Source: Nematocida homosporus
Lineage: Eukaryota > Microsporidia
Length of the DNA: 64,000 nt
Direction of reading: 5' to 3'
NCBI RefSeq assembly: GCF_024244095.1
Contig: NW_026250688.1
Location: 62,001 to 126,000, forward strand
Below, in pieces: positions 37,046 through 47,209 of the stretch. The first letter of the stretch is position 1. Each line of letters starts with the position of its first letter. The translations under genes were made by a program, and so were the position numbers. The notes beneath the pieces were generated by a model. The model ran no database searches. It saw only the letters and a list, made by a program, of their open reading frames with translations, and was not told the DNA's origin.

Positions 37046-39697
37046 ATGTCTTATCTTGAAATAGTTAAAAGTGTGGATAGAGATAGGATTTATCGCGGTC
37101 AGGCGATTAGATATAGAATCGTAGTTGTATTGTGTTCTTTAGTGTTAGTGTTAGGTAGTGTTAGAGGGGGGTGTAGTGATGGTATGTGTGATAGTAAAGT
37201 AGGCGGTGATAGTGCCGTTGTTATGCAGGAAATAACAGCTCCGGAGAATTGGGCAGCATCATCTAAGATAACTGAAGACTTAACTACACATGGGTTTTCG
37301 CTTCAAGACAAGAAGAGTGTCGTCTATGTTAAGAAGCACATAACTGAAGAAGTAACAGCGGTGGCCTCGGACTCGACCGTAGCTTTAAGTCCAACCAACT
37401 CCACCGAAAACATTGATATGTATATGGTGTTGTGGCCCGAGCCAGAGCTACAATTCACAATACCCAAAATTAGTGAAGTAGGCGGATTGCAGAGGGTTTT
37501 GAATACATTGAATAATATTGTTGTTATCAAAGCTGACAAGGTCGTGTTTATCTATAACGTAGAGCATGTCAAGAGGTTACCCGACAGATCCGATGCTATA
37601 TTTCGAATTATCAACACGCTAAAGTGTAAGGAGCTGGAACTTATAATAGAAGAGTATGACATAGAGAGATATTCGCAATGGGTTAGTATAGTAGATTGTG
37701 GTTTGACCCAATTACAGGAAACAATCGATTATGCTGCTTCGAATCCAAATCGCAATCTCACAATTAACGTCTGTTGTTTGAACCCATCTAGGGTAGATCT
37801 TATTGGGTTAAAGTTGTCCCAGCGGAAGCTAGTTGCCAAACTCACTCTGATAGTGACAGTAATACAAGATCAAAAACGTCTTCTAACCTATCGCCCAGAG
37901 CAGGCCCCAGAGAGCCATGCACGTAATGTTGAGGCCAGCACCAATATTAATTTCACAGCTCTCCACAATCAAGAAATCCAATGCCAAAAGATTGTTCTTA
38001 TTAATGAATTGGACAACTTAACAGTAACTGGTCTTGAGGATGCTATTCAAGGCATTTATTCCGAAATAGTTCTAGAACTGCGTTGGGACACTCTTCTCTG
38101 TCTTATTCAGCGTAATAATCCTGTCATTAAGGTTCATACTATTATAGTTATTGTTCCACCGCTTACTAAGGAACTGTTCCGGCCAGAGTTTCTTCAAGAG
38201 CAACCACACATTACTCTCCGAATCTTTGCTGTCAAAATAGTTACCCAAATCTGTACCGAGGAATGCCCGTGTATCGAGGGCGCGTATAATCAATGTTACA
38301 CCCCCGAAGTATACGCCAAATATGGTATCTCGGTTGGTGAGAGTACATTTGAGTATAAGAGAAGACAGAATGGTCTGTTAGATACGTTAAAGATCCTTGA
38401 AAACAAGCTACATGTGGATTGTGAGAAGGTAGTAGAGCAGGTGGAGAGTTGTGGGATCCAATGTCCTGGTGAAGAATATGGCGATAACAAGTGGGAATTT
38501 CGAGAAACAGTTAATATCAGCCTTGACAGTTTATGCAATAAGGTTAAGAAGGATAAGTATAATGACTATATTGACACGGGCACAGATGTTCTTTTCTGTC
38601 AGAATATATGCTATACAGACATCCATATTAACTCAAAGCAAGCTTATGGTCCTAGCGAGCTCTGCCAATCCCTTTTAAAGCTATTCATCAATATCACTGC
38701 TCGCACACTTAGAATCTCAAATGTTACCGATGGGGAAATAGGTAACTTTGACCTATCTAAGAGAGAAGGACAGAACACAGCCCCTGAAACCTACCGACGC
38801 CGCCTTGATCTTAAGACCCTAATACTAGACAATGTTGCCAATAGCCTTATTTACTGGATACTAAACAGCTACATATTTGCCGATTCTATGGAAGTACATA
38901 TTCTGAACCAAGGCTACAAGAATCTTAATATTGCCCGAATTCTCTCCCTTCCTATATGTCAGAATATCTCTAAACTTGTGCTCAACGACTTTGTTGGATT
39001 AGATGAGGTGAAGTATTACGAGGAGTATAAGAAAGAAGATAGACTCACTGAGCTCTCATTATTTAACTACATCGAAACAATGAAAGCCGAAAACAAAACC
39101 ACCACGGATCTTGGTCTTAACAAACTGGTGTTGCAACTGGAAGGTCTTGATTGCAATAAGTATACTGAAATCTTAGCTAAGTTTAAGAGTATTGGTATTC
39201 AATGCGAGGTTGTTCCTTTAGTGGTTATTGTTGGTCGTCAAATAGTGAATTACAAATCCTATATAAAGACGGCCACCCGTGCTGCTTTGAGGGATCACAG
39301 CAAGCCGATTGATAAGGGCCTGGAGCTCAAGAACATTAATCTACAAGACTTAGAAGCGGATATTGCCAGTCGATGCGCCATGTCTACATCACAGCCAGAT
39401 CCAAACCAAGAACAAGAGTCTCCTATCCAGAAACTTTCCATTGATAAATTATCGTTATTCTTCCGTGACACTCAGTTCATAACTGAGCATAACTTAGTGA
39501 AGATTCTCGAATGGATTGCTTGTCAATTTGTAGGCCCAAAGTCGTTGTATTTCTACCATCTTGAGGTTTCGGAGGATGAGAGAAAGAAGATGCTAGTCGG
39601 CAATTACCACATCAATGGGTTAGATGCGTTCAAATATGGGTACATGCCACCTGAATACAAAATAATCGCGTTAGTTTCCTGTTCTGCCCAATACTAA
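37046..39697 (+). CDS. Secreted lineage-specific protein, member 2 of the paralogous family
   Basis: I start at ATG 37046 (883 aa); the longer frame uses TTG. A hydrophobic segment near residues 25-45 (IVVVLCSLVLVLGSVRGG) acts as signal peptide or anchor. It is collinear with the gene at 25962-28334: TALHNQE-x-x-CQKIVL, LTVTGLEDAI, KVHTIIVIV, VNISLDSL, TLILDNVANSLIYWILNSY and MEVHILN. About 25 Cys residues, more than in the paralogue, suggest disulfides. Leucine periodicity gives an LRR-like look without a firm consensus. The last 200 residues are not matched in member 1 but are matched by the decayed fragment at 40081. A secreted, host-facing role is inference. Confidence 0.75.
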   Translation: MSYLEIVKSVDRDRIYRGQAIRYRIVVVLCSLVLVLGSVRGGCSDGMCDSKVGGDSAVVMQEITAPENWAASSKITEDLTTHGFSLQDKKSVVYVKKHITEEVTAVASDSTVALSPTNSTENIDMYMVLWPEPELQFTIPKISEVGGLQRVLNTLNNIVVIKADKVVFIYNVEHVKRLPDRSDAIFRIINTLKCKELELIIEEYDIERYSQWVSIVDCGLTQLQETIDYAASNPNRNLTINVCCLNPSRVDLIGLKLSQRKLVAKLTLIVTVIQDQKRLLTYRPEQAPESHARNVEASTNINFTALHNQEIQCQKIVLINELDNLTVTGLEDAIQGIYSEIVLELRWDTLLCLIQRNNPVIKVHTIIVIVPPLTKELFRPEFLQEQPHITLRIFAVKIVTQICTEECPCIEGAYNQCYTPEVYAKYGISVGESTFEYKRRQNGLLDTLKILENKLHVDCEKVVEQVESCGIQCPGEEYGDNKWEFRETVNISLDSLCNKVKKDKYNDYIDTGTDVLFCQNICYTDIHINSKQAYGPSELCQSLLKLFINITARTLRISNVTDGEIGNFDLSKREGQNTAPETYRRRLDLKTLILDNVANSLIYWILNSYIFADSMEVHILNQGYKNLNIARILSLPICQNISKLVLNDFVGLDEVKYYEEYKKEDRLTELSLFNYIETMKAENKTTTDLGLNKLVLQLEGLDCNKYTEILAKFKSIGIQCEVVPLVVIVGRQIVNYKSYIKTATRAALRDHSKPIDKGLELKNINLQDLEADIASRCAMSTSQPDPNQEQESPIQKLSIDKLSLFFRDTQFITEHNLVKILEWIACQFVGPKSLYFYHLEVSEDERKKMLVGNYHINGLDAFKYGYMPPEYKIIALVSCSAQY

Positions 39698-39796
39698 CCC
39701 AATTAGGAAAGTTTAGTACTTCTCATCTAATATTGTTGCAGTGGACTATACAATCTGCGGTGTTCAACATACGACAGTCTTTTCTAGTGAACACGG

Positions 39797-39968
39797 GTTA
39801 GTAGTGGATTGAGTTGAGTTGGGTTAGAGATTGATAGAGGACAACTACAAATACAGTAAGGAATTAGTTTAAGAAGATACCAACCCAATTAGTTGTTGTA
39901 TACGTCATACCCAACATTAATACTTTATTCAATAAATTCTACGAGTGTCTAGTCTGATTATGTCTTGG
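39797..39968. repeat. Dispersed repeat family B, copy 2
   Basis: Collinear with 33076-33256 over about 170 bp with small indels (see copy 1). It starts about 100 bp after the stop codon of the 37-kb gene, so it may be part of that family's 3' flank. Confidence 0.82.
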
Positions 39969-40038
39969 TTTAGTATTGGTTTAGTATTGGTGAAAAATGG
40001 CATGTAGTCACTTACCAACACGACGCAAAGATAAACAT
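39969..40038. repeat. Family C, copy 2 (degraded inverted repeat)
   Basis: TAGTATTGG units, then TGAAAAATGGCATGTAGTCAC, then TACCAACAC and GATAAAC match the order in 2706-2793. The right arm is shortened, so the hairpin seen in copy 1 is mostly lost. Confidence 0.6.
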
Positions 40039-40080
40039 ATCTCCTAAAACCACCCAGCCCATCCCAATATTGAGACTTTT

Positions 40081-40245
40081 GGTAAGGAGTTAAGACTTTA
40101 TAATATCAATCTACACGATTTAGAAGCAGATCTTATTGACCATTGCACTAAAAACACACCCCAACCCGATCCGAGCCAACAACCAATGCTTCCTGTCCAG
40201 AAAGTTCCCATTGATACATTATCGCGATCCTTCAGTAGCAACTAA
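40081..40245 (+). pseudogene. Decayed partial copy of the secreted paralogue family
   Basis: One frame reads KELRLYNINLHDLEADL, CTKNTPQPDPSQQ, then VQKVPIDTLSRSF before a stop at 40243. This matches KGLELKNINLQDLEADI, QPDPNQEQ and IQKLSIDKLSLFF of the intact gene ending at 39697. There is no start codon or upstream domain. Weaker nucleotide similarity (ATCATAAC) continues a little past the stop. It is best read as a relic of a tandem duplication with the 5' part lost. Confidence 0.82.
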
Positions 40246-40592
40246 ATCATAACATGGCGTGATAAACATACCTACTAATTCTACGTTTCTTATCCATCTA
40301 TCTTTTGAGCCCGTCCTGACTATATAAACGATGTAGTTTATGACAAGCACAGCCTACACCATGTTATTCGTATCTAAGTTGAATAAATCAGTCGTTAACA
40401 TTTATGCTTTATTACTGTGGAAGAACCAAAGATCCGAACACCAAATATTTCCTTTTTGGTCATTTTCCCATCCAACCAATCTTAACCCACTTAGGAAACA
40501 CCACCTTTATTCGCCCATTGCCACACATGTCATTAGTAATCCCAACTACACCTACACTATATGCTAGTCCTATTTAGAAAGACCTTTATTGG

Positions 40593-43226
40593 TTAGTTAG
40601 AATCGGGTTGAGGTGCGGGCTCGGCACATTCTTCTTGGACCTTCTTCTCGCGTAGAAGACTGCTAAACAGGAATTGAGCTCGTTTTTGGAGGTCGTGTGG
40701 CGTACGTACTTTTAGATAGTAATCAAACAAGAACTTATCAGACGAACGAATTTGCTGCCACAAATCATCGTAGCACCCAGGATTATCTAGTTCGCCATTC
40801 AGAGTCTGAAGAATAAACCGATCGGTCTCAATTGTAAACCCAAAAGACCGCGCATTAGAAGGATAAGTGATCTTGAGATTATCGCCTTCCTTTTCAACCT
40901 TATCTTTCAGACACTCCTTGATCTTCTGTAATCGCTGCAACTTGTACTCTCCCCTTTGAATTTGCGATTGAATCTTCTCGCCATCTTGTAGCTCACTTAT
41001 ACGTGACCAGAAGACTTTCCCGTAGGCCTCGACCTCTTCTAAAGTCTTGTCCGGCAGATCTTCGGCAATTTTAGTCACTTCCGATCGGCCGTACCGCTCA
41101 CATGCCTTGATATACCCCCAAAACTCTCGCTTCGTCCAGGTCACGTATCCTTTAAGGTACAATTGCTTCTTCTCAGCCTCTTCTTCCGGAGTAAGCAAGT
41201 TTTCTGTCTCACCCTTTGCCTGGAAGGCTTCTAGCTCTTTCTTCTGTAGATAATGCAACCGCTGGGGGAAGAATTGGTAGTCCGGTAAAGTATACTGTCG
41301 TAAACCAACTGATTTACGCTTAGTCAAGATTCCTGATGTACTATTCCGATTCCGACCAGGCTCAGCCGCTACAATGTACTTAGCTAGCTTCATCTTAGCA
41401 CTCTTTGTACTGTAGTCTTCACCTTCCCATTCGTACGCCCGGATTTCATCATTGTTAATTGGTCCCAGAATAGCTTGTTCACCGACTTTAGTGTTTAAAC
41501 TATCGGTCTTTTCCATACCCAGTCTAATAATCTCTTCAATCGCAATCTGCGGTGAATCATCATCTTCAGCTTTAAAGACATTATCCACGCCACTCGCTAG
41601 AATACTTAGTAACTCGTTCTGAGAAATAGTATTGTCCTTCTTCCGACCGTTCTGCACAATGATTTCGTCCAGCTTAAGCTTCTTAAGAGCTCGCTCCAGA
41701 ATCTTCTCTTCAATTGTGTTCTCCATGAGGAGGTTGAAGACAAAGACCTGTTTCTTCTGGCCAATTCGATGGGCACGATCTTGAGCTTGTAAATCCATCT
41801 GGGGATTCCAGTCATTATCATAAACAATAACTACATCAGCAGTTGCTAAATTGATACCTAAACCACCCGCCCGAGTACTCAACAAAAAGATAAAGACTTC
41901 ACTATTCGGCTTGTTAAACTCATCAATGGCCTCACATCTTTCATCAGTCCCTGTACTTCCATCAATGCGACAGTACTCATACTGCCGTAAGTTACAGTAG
42001 TCTTCTAAAATATCCAGCATACGCGTCATTTGACTGAAAATCAGAACTCGACTCCCCTTCTGTTTCAAGTGCACCAGTAACTTATCCAGCAGAACCATTT
42101 TCCCACTGTTTTCCACAATGTGCTCACCTGTCGTATAAGGAGGACCCGGTTCAGCTCCATCAAACAAGTAAGGATGGTTACAACACTTCCTGAGCTGACA
42201 AACAATGTTCATTAGTTGCATTTTAGTTCCATCACTGACGACATCGCCTACATCTCGTTCCAAAATCATCTTATACCATTTCCGTTGCATACTGGTCAGT
42301 GGTGAGTAGAGATTAATGATCTTCTTGGGTAGTAAAGACTTCTCTACATCCGACTTCTCTCGCCGAAGAATGAACAGACTTAACAAACTCCGCAACTTAT
42401 CTACGGCATCACTTTCTGTATCATCAGCAGCAGATTCCACCCAGGCATCAAATCCCTCTCCATCCGAGAAGACTTCAGGAGCCAAGAAGTTCAGTAGAGC
42501 CCATAACTCATGAATGTTGTTCTGTAAAGGCGTTCCGGTCAGTAGTAAACGATTAGTACAAGGAATTAAACGAACTACTTTGCTAAGCATAGTCTCTTCA
42601 TTCTTAATGCGATGGGCTTCATCAATGACAATGTACTGCCAGTTAATGGTCTGAAAAGTACTCTTACCCATTAAGCACATCTCATAAGTAGTAATACAAG
42701 CAATATAATCAAGTTCCTGCAACTCTTTAGCCTTAACCCGAATATCCTTCTTACTACAATGGAAGATCACAGTCTTTACACTCGGCATGAACTTCTTGAA
42801 CTCGTTCTTCCAGTTCTGAAGAGTTGATTTGGGGACAATCAATAAATTGGGCATTCGATTCTTCTTATAGGAATATAAGAATCCTAAAAGAGAGATTGTT
42901 TGCAAAGTCTTACCCAAACCCATTTCATCGGCCAGAATACAATTGATCTTCATCTCGTACATGTTAATTAGCCAGTTTAGACCTTCAATTTGATAATCAC
43001 GTAATGTTCCTGTAATGTAATGGGGCGAGGAGGAGAAAGAAAAAGCTTCGCGTTCACTCAATCCAAATCCTTCTTCATCATCCTTCTTACTCTTCCGAGT
43101 ATCTTTACGCTCTACTTTAACTCGCTTAGCGTTCTTACGACTTGATTTAGTATTTCCAGACAAGATCTGAAATAACACATTATCTCCAATAAACTCACGA
43201 TATCTCTCAATGACAGCTTCTTTCAT
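40593..43226 (-). CDS. ISWI-type SNF2 chromatin-remodelling ATPase
   Basis: The 877-aa protein has the full SNF2 helicase core: DEMGLGKTLQT (about 98-108), DEAHRIKNE (about 204), LTGTPLQNN, and QAQDRAHRIGQ in the second lobe. The C-terminal part shows ISWI-specific HAND, SANT (FWGYIKACERYGRSEV, about 715) and SLIDE (about 800-860) domains, and the LRDYQIEGLNWLINMYE entry motif is typical. It should slide and space nucleosomes in the nucleus. The N-terminus before the ATPase is only about 70 residues, so the AutoN region seems reduced. An NLS-like Lys/Arg stretch occurs at about 28-50. Confidence 0.96.
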   Translation of the reverse strand: MKEAVIERYREFIGDNVLFQILSGNTKSSRKNAKRVKVERKDTRKSKKDDEEGFGLSEREAFSFSSSPHYITGTLRDYQIEGLNWLINMYEMKINCILADEMGLGKTLQTISLLGFLYSYKKNRMPNLLIVPKSTLQNWKNEFKKFMPSVKTVIFHCSKKDIRVKAKELQELDYIACITTYEMCLMGKSTFQTINWQYIVIDEAHRIKNEETMLSKVVRLIPCTNRLLLTGTPLQNNIHELWALLNFLAPEVFSDGEGFDAWVESAADDTESDAVDKLRSLLSLFILRREKSDVEKSLLPKKIINLYSPLTSMQRKWYKMILERDVGDVVSDGTKMQLMNIVCQLRKCCNHPYLFDGAEPGPPYTTGEHIVENSGKMVLLDKLLVHLKQKGSRVLIFSQMTRMLDILEDYCNLRQYEYCRIDGSTGTDERCEAIDEFNKPNSEVFIFLLSTRAGGLGINLATADVVIVYDNDWNPQMDLQAQDRAHRIGQKKQVFVFNLLMENTIEEKILERALKKLKLDEIIVQNGRKKDNTISQNELLSILASGVDNVFKAEDDDSPQIAIEEIIRLGMEKTDSLNTKVGEQAILGPINNDEIRAYEWEGEDYSTKSAKMKLAKYIVAAEPGRNRNSTSGILTKRKSVGLRQYTLPDYQFFPQRLHYLQKKELEAFQAKGETENLLTPEEEAEKKQLYLKGYVTWTKREFWGYIKACERYGRSEVTKIAEDLPDKTLEEVEAYGKVFWSRISELQDGEKIQSQIQRGEYKLQRLQKIKECLKDKVEKEGDNLKITYPSNARSFGFTIETDRFILQTLNGELDNPGCYDDLWQQIRSSDKFLFDYYLKVRTPHDLQKRAQFLFSSLLREKKVQEECAEPAPQPDSN

Positions 43227-43663
43227 TATTCGGATTATCTTACTATTGCAAAAGTTTGTTCGCTATATACGAGTTAGGTTGTGATTAAGTGGTTAATATT
43301 AAGATTAGAAGTGCTTTAGTAGTGCTTTATTGATAGATTTAATCGTATAGTTAGTGGTATAGTTAGTGGTGTAGTTAGTGATATGATATTAGTATAGTAT
43401 TAGTATGATATTAGTATAGTATTAGTATGGTGTTGTTGTGGTATTAGTGTAGTGAATGGTGTAGGATTGGTATAGGATTAATGTATTTTGTGGTATAGTG
43501 AATGGCGCAGTTAGTGGTCTAGTAAATGGTATATAATTGGATAGGAAATTATCTAATACTGCATTTAATATTGGGTTAAGTTGAAGTGGTATTTGGACTG
43601 GGGTGGTATAGCTAATGTCTGTGGAGTGGGTGGGGAGTGAAGTGGGAGGGGAGTTGCTATAAA
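43227..43663. repeat. 437-bp simple-repeat spacer
   Basis: Units such as GTATAGTTAGTG and ATTAGTATAGTATTAGTATG dominate 43330-43550, again almost without C on the plus strand. No gene is seen. Confidence 0.75.
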
Positions 43664-44314
43664 TCAGTGGTGTTGGTGGGAGTTGTCGGATGCTAGAGCT
43701 AAGATAGACTGTGCAACTTGTTTAATGGCCTGGGCGGAGTTTGGAGGGCCGTAAATGGCAACGTATCCATTCATTCCGGAAATAACCGTAATTGTTTGGT
43801 TGTCAATGGGAATGGTTTGAATTTGGGTTTTCTCTTTGGTAATGTCATTAGGACTGAGTTTGAGAAGTAGACCATAAGGTATTTTAGTATATCTTTCATT
43901 CCGGGTATGGAGTTGGATTTTGTTACCGGTAGATTGAACTTCAGCAATAATAATGTCACCAATACCATAGTATTCTTTCATTTTGATCTCATCAAGTTCA
44001 CCCTTTCTTCTTTGGACATTACCTTCTAAGTTAATAGCAGTCAGCATAAGAACAGCTTCAGCTTTAGAGTTAATTTCAACGTACCATCTTTTGTTAGCAA
44101 TAGCCGTGATCTGGCCAACAACTACGTCACCAGTATAAGGAGTGTACCAATGAGAAGCCGACCGAACTGTAATCAAACGATCAACTTGTTGAATCTCACC
44201 AGTAACCGTAGCTAAAGCGACCTCTTCTCCTTGGGCATTAAGTGCTTTATAAGTTCCATGACCAAGAAGACAATCTTGTCCGAAGTCAATTTCCTTTCCC
44301 GGATATACATTCAT
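43664..44314 (-). CDS. RRP4: Exosome RNA-binding cap subunit Rrp4
   Basis: The 216-aa protein has the three-part layout of Rrp4: an N-terminal beta domain, an S1 domain at about 55-115 (TGDVVVGQITAIANKRWYVEI, then AINLEGNVQRR) and a KH-like region at about 145-205 (GMNGYVAIYGPPNS). The middle stretch GDIIIAEVQSTGNKIQLHTRN matches Rrp4 closely. It sits on the RNase PH-like ring of the nuclear and cytoplasmic exosome. It is shorter than yeast Rrp4 (359 aa) because both ends are trimmed. Confidence 0.9.
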   Translation of the reverse strand: MNVYPGKEIDFGQDCLLGHGTYKALNAQGEEVALATVTGEIQQVDRLITVRSASHWYTPYTGDVVVGQITAIANKRWYVEINSKAEAVLMLTAINLEGNVQRRKGELDEIKMKEYYGIGDIIIAEVQSTGNKIQLHTRNERYTKIPYGLLLKLSPNDITKEKTQIQTIPIDNQTITVISGMNGYVAIYGPPNSAQAIKQVAQSILALASDNSHQHH

Positions 44315-44358
44315 TCTAAAATTTGGGATGAGTTGGGTTTTGGTTAGTATGTGCTAGT

Positions 44359-44612
44359 GTAATGTTGTCATACGACCACTCCCAGTACTACCACAATACC
44401 ACCCCAATACCACCACAACACTAACACGATCAACCTGATTACTGGCTTAGTATACACTACTTACTAACACTAAACTAACACTAATACTAAACTAATCCTA
44501 ACTTAATATGACGTCATCACTCATACACACCCTTATTTACTCAATAAATGGTACCCACACTTATCTCAAAGAATGTCTTTAATAGAGGATGTATTCGTTA
44601 AGTATTAGTTAA
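44359..44612. repeat. Dispersed repeat family A, copy 3
   Basis: The left module GTAATGTTGTCATACGACC (44359) is followed by ACCACAATACC units, ACGATCAACCTGAT, then ACTACTTACTAACAC, then the core from 44508 (ATGACGTCATC, TCAATAAATGG, GTATTCGTTAAG). Module order and orientation equal copy 4. Confidence 0.8.
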
Positions 44613-44814
44613 GTATTGAGTTAGGATTAGGCACTACACCCAAACTCAACCCAAACTCAACCTAATATAACCTACAGATAAGCAGACATATACTAACCAG
44701 ACGAGTCCAAGATGGGCAACAAGAAGATCGGAATATGCTATAGATATAAAAATAGAGATAAGTTGTTTAATGCTTTTATTATGTTTATTTTAGGGTTGGG
44801 GTAGTCTTACTTTT

Positions 44815-45440
44815 TACTTATTTTGATATTACTTACTTATTACTTTGATTATTACTTGATTATTACTTATTACTTGTTATTATTACTTGATTATTACTTA
44901 TTACTTTGTTATTATTACTTGTTATTATTACTTGATTATTACTTATTACTTTGTTATTATTACTTGTTATTATTACTTGATTATTACTTATTACTTTGTT
45001 ATTATTACTTGATTATTATTACTTGTTATTATTACTTGATTATTACTTATTACTTGTTATTATTACTTGATTATTACTTGTTATTATACTTGTTATTTTG
45101 ATTATTATTACTTGTTATTATTACTTGATTATTACTTGTTATACTTATTTGTTATTACTTGATTATTACTTTGATTATTATACTTGTTATTACTTGATTA
45201 TTACTTATTTCCCTGTTTGTGCCCGGGTTTGGCTTACCTTGTTATTATTATTACTTGATTATTATTACTTTGTTATTATCTTATCTTATCATTATTTGTT
45301 ATTACTTATTTCCTTACTATTGCCCAGGTTTGGCTTATATTATTACTTACTTGTTATTATACTTACTTATTACTTACTTATTACTTACTTGTTATTACTT
45401 ATACTACCCCAACCCATTACTTAAATACTTACTTGATACT
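44815..45440. repeat. T-rich satellite (TTATTACTTG-type units)
   Basis: About 620 bp built from TATTACTTGTTAT, TTGATTATTACTTAT and TACTTTGTTAT variants. It is interrupted twice by a block of GCCCGGGTTTGGCTTA type (45221-45240, 45324-45345). The coding potential is an artefact of L/Y/I-only translation. Confidence 0.9.
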
Positions 45441-45799
45441 AACCCAATGACTTATCTTACTACTTAGTTCTAGCTTTGGGTAGTTAAAGCCCTAAGTGTA
45501 CCTTCTTTCTACTTGAACCTTTAGACAGGGGGTAGAAAACAAAATCCAATTTATGGATTAATTTCGACTAATTTTGGTGAAATTGGATTTGAAATTGGAT
45601 TTGGGTTGGATTTGGTGATGTTTAGGGGAGTTTAAGGGGGGTATATGGCTTGGGTTAATGGTGGATAGATGTTTGAGGGGGTGCAAGAGGTTGAGTAAGG
45701 AGTTAGAACTAATAAATTCTGATTTTGGTGGCGGATCGAAAATTACCATATAAGGAAATATTAGGAAGATATAAATGGAAATGAGATACTTTTTTTAAT

Positions 45800-47185
45800 A
45801 TGAACTGGAAACGCGTTTGTTGTCGAGAAAAGAAGGAAGCAGTTACGGGTTTGACTGGTGAGATAGTGATTTGTGCGCTGGGTGAGGCTTGGCCTGAAAA
45901 GTTGGGAAGTTTGGCGGCTAATTTGCCGGAGAGTGAAGGGGCTCGATTTATCTTATTTGGTGAGAACCAGAAAGTCTTTGGAGTTTGCCGAATGTCTAAG
46001 GAAGACTTAGAGTCTTTGGATGCCGTGCGAAGTACTGCGGCTAAGTTGACCAATGCCCTGATGAAAGAAGAGGTGGCTAGTATTCTGATTAGTGACGGGC
46101 CTCGAGCTGATTGGATTGCCGAGGCTGTGGTGGTAGCAAGTTATCAGTACGATCCTTTGTTAAGTAAGAAGAAGTCGCAAGTACAGATTGTCTACCTAGG
46201 AAATGATGAGAAGGTTGGACAGGCTATTGTAGTTGGGGAGGCTCAGAACTTTGCCCGGTTCTTGGTAGACACACCGGCTAACTTGATGACGCCAACGCGA
46301 TTTACTGAGTACGCCCGAGAATACTTGCCAGAAAGTGTCTCGGTTAAGGTTTACAACAAAGAGGAGATCCAAAAGATGAACATGAACTTGTTCTTAGGAG
46401 TAGCTCAAGGTTCAATGGAGGAGCCTAAGTTCTTGGAAATGAAGTACAATCCTGGGAATGAGTGCACAGTTTTGGTGGGTAAAGGAATTACTTTTGACTC
46501 GGGTGGTATTAGCTTGAAGCCAGCCTTGAAAATGGGTTTGATGAAAGGCGATATGGGTGGAGGTGCCGCTGTGGTTAGTAGTATTGGAGCTTTGGCTCGT
46601 CTTGGTGCTAAAACTAGTGTGGTAGGATTGGTGCCACTGACTGAGAACTTACCTTCGGGTACTGCGACTAAACCGGGTGATGTTCATGTTGGCCGGGCAG
46701 GAATTAGTGTGGAGGTAGATAATACCGATGCTGAAGGCCGGTTGATCTTAGCCGATGCTCTTCATTACGCCCAGTCGTTCTCTCCCAAACGCATTATTGA
46801 TCTCGCCACTTTAACTGGAGCGATCAATATAGCTCTGGGTCCAATTCAGGCCGGTCTGTTTACTACCTGCGACCAGCTGGCCAATGAGTTCTTAACTGTA
46901 TCCAACGAAGTGGGCGACTTGGTCTGGCGCATGCCAATGAACCCAATTTACCGCAAGATCATTACGTCGGAAGTTGCTGATTTGAAAAACATCAGTAATT
47001 CCGTAGCAACAGGCGGTCAGTCTACCATTGCTGCTATGTTCCTAAAAGAGTTCGTTGGATCTATTCCTTGGGCTCATTTGGACATTGCTGCAGTAGCCCA
47101 TGCGACTATTGCTCCGGAACTACACGGTAAAGGTGCGACTGGCCGTCCAGTTAAACTTCTGGTTAATTGGCTACTAAGACAATAA
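45800..47185 (+). CDS. Leucine aminopeptidase, M17 family
   Basis: The 461-aa protein has the M17 catalytic core: GKGITFDSGGISLKP (about 228-242) and MKGDMGGG with the metal-binding Lys and Asp residues, then the signature NTDAEGRLIL (about 306-315). Loop residues NLPSGTATKPGDV are also typical. M17 enzymes are two-metal hexameric exopeptidases of the cytosol. No signal peptide is seen, so it probably recycles amino acids from peptides. The ATG follows a T-run ending in AATATG. The gene converges on the zinc-finger gene with 24 bp between stops. Confidence 0.95.
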   Translation: MNWKRVCCREKKEAVTGLTGEIVICALGEAWPEKLGSLAANLPESEGARFILFGENQKVFGVCRMSKEDLESLDAVRSTAAKLTNALMKEEVASILISDGPRADWIAEAVVVASYQYDPLLSKKKSQVQIVYLGNDEKVGQAIVVGEAQNFARFLVDTPANLMTPTRFTEYAREYLPESVSVKVYNKEEIQKMNMNLFLGVAQGSMEEPKFLEMKYNPGNECTVLVGKGITFDSGGISLKPALKMGLMKGDMGGGAAVVSSIGALARLGAKTSVVGLVPLTENLPSGTATKPGDVHVGRAGISVEVDNTDAEGRLILADALHYAQSFSPKRIIDLATLTGAINIALGPIQAGLFTTCDQLANEFLTVSNEVGDLVWRMPMNPIYRKIITSEVADLKNISNSVATGGQSTIAAMFLKEFVGSIPWAHLDIAAVAHATIAPELHGKGATGRPVKLLVNWLLRQ

Positions 47186-47209
47186 TATATTGGCTTTATT
47201 GTTGCACAA

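Larger units (their letters stand above)
39698..40592. other. 895-bp spacer with repeats and a gene relic
   Basis: Contains, in order, family B copy 2, family C copy 2, a decayed fragment of the upstream gene, and about 340 bp of unassigned sequence up to the ISWI stop. The 75-aa ORF at 40340 shows no convincing match to the family and is not called. Confidence 0.6.
44315..45799. other. 1.5-kb gene-free region with family A copy 3 and a satellite
   Basis: Order: family A element (44359-44612), AC-rich units, the T-rich satellite (44815-45440), then about 350 bp upstream of the aminopeptidase containing several GAAATTGGATTTG units (45575-45620). Long plus-strand ORFs in the satellite are simple-sequence artefacts. 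Confidence 0.7.

Noticed and set aside
40340..40567. 75-aa ORF as a further remnant of the secreted family
   Set aside because: Unlike 40081-40245, it does not align to the intact protein in any frame I could see.
44823..45424. Two overlapping plus-strand ORFs rich in Leu, Tyr and Ile
   Set aside because: They are translations of the TTATTACTTG satellite, which lacks stops in these frames; composition is not protein-like.
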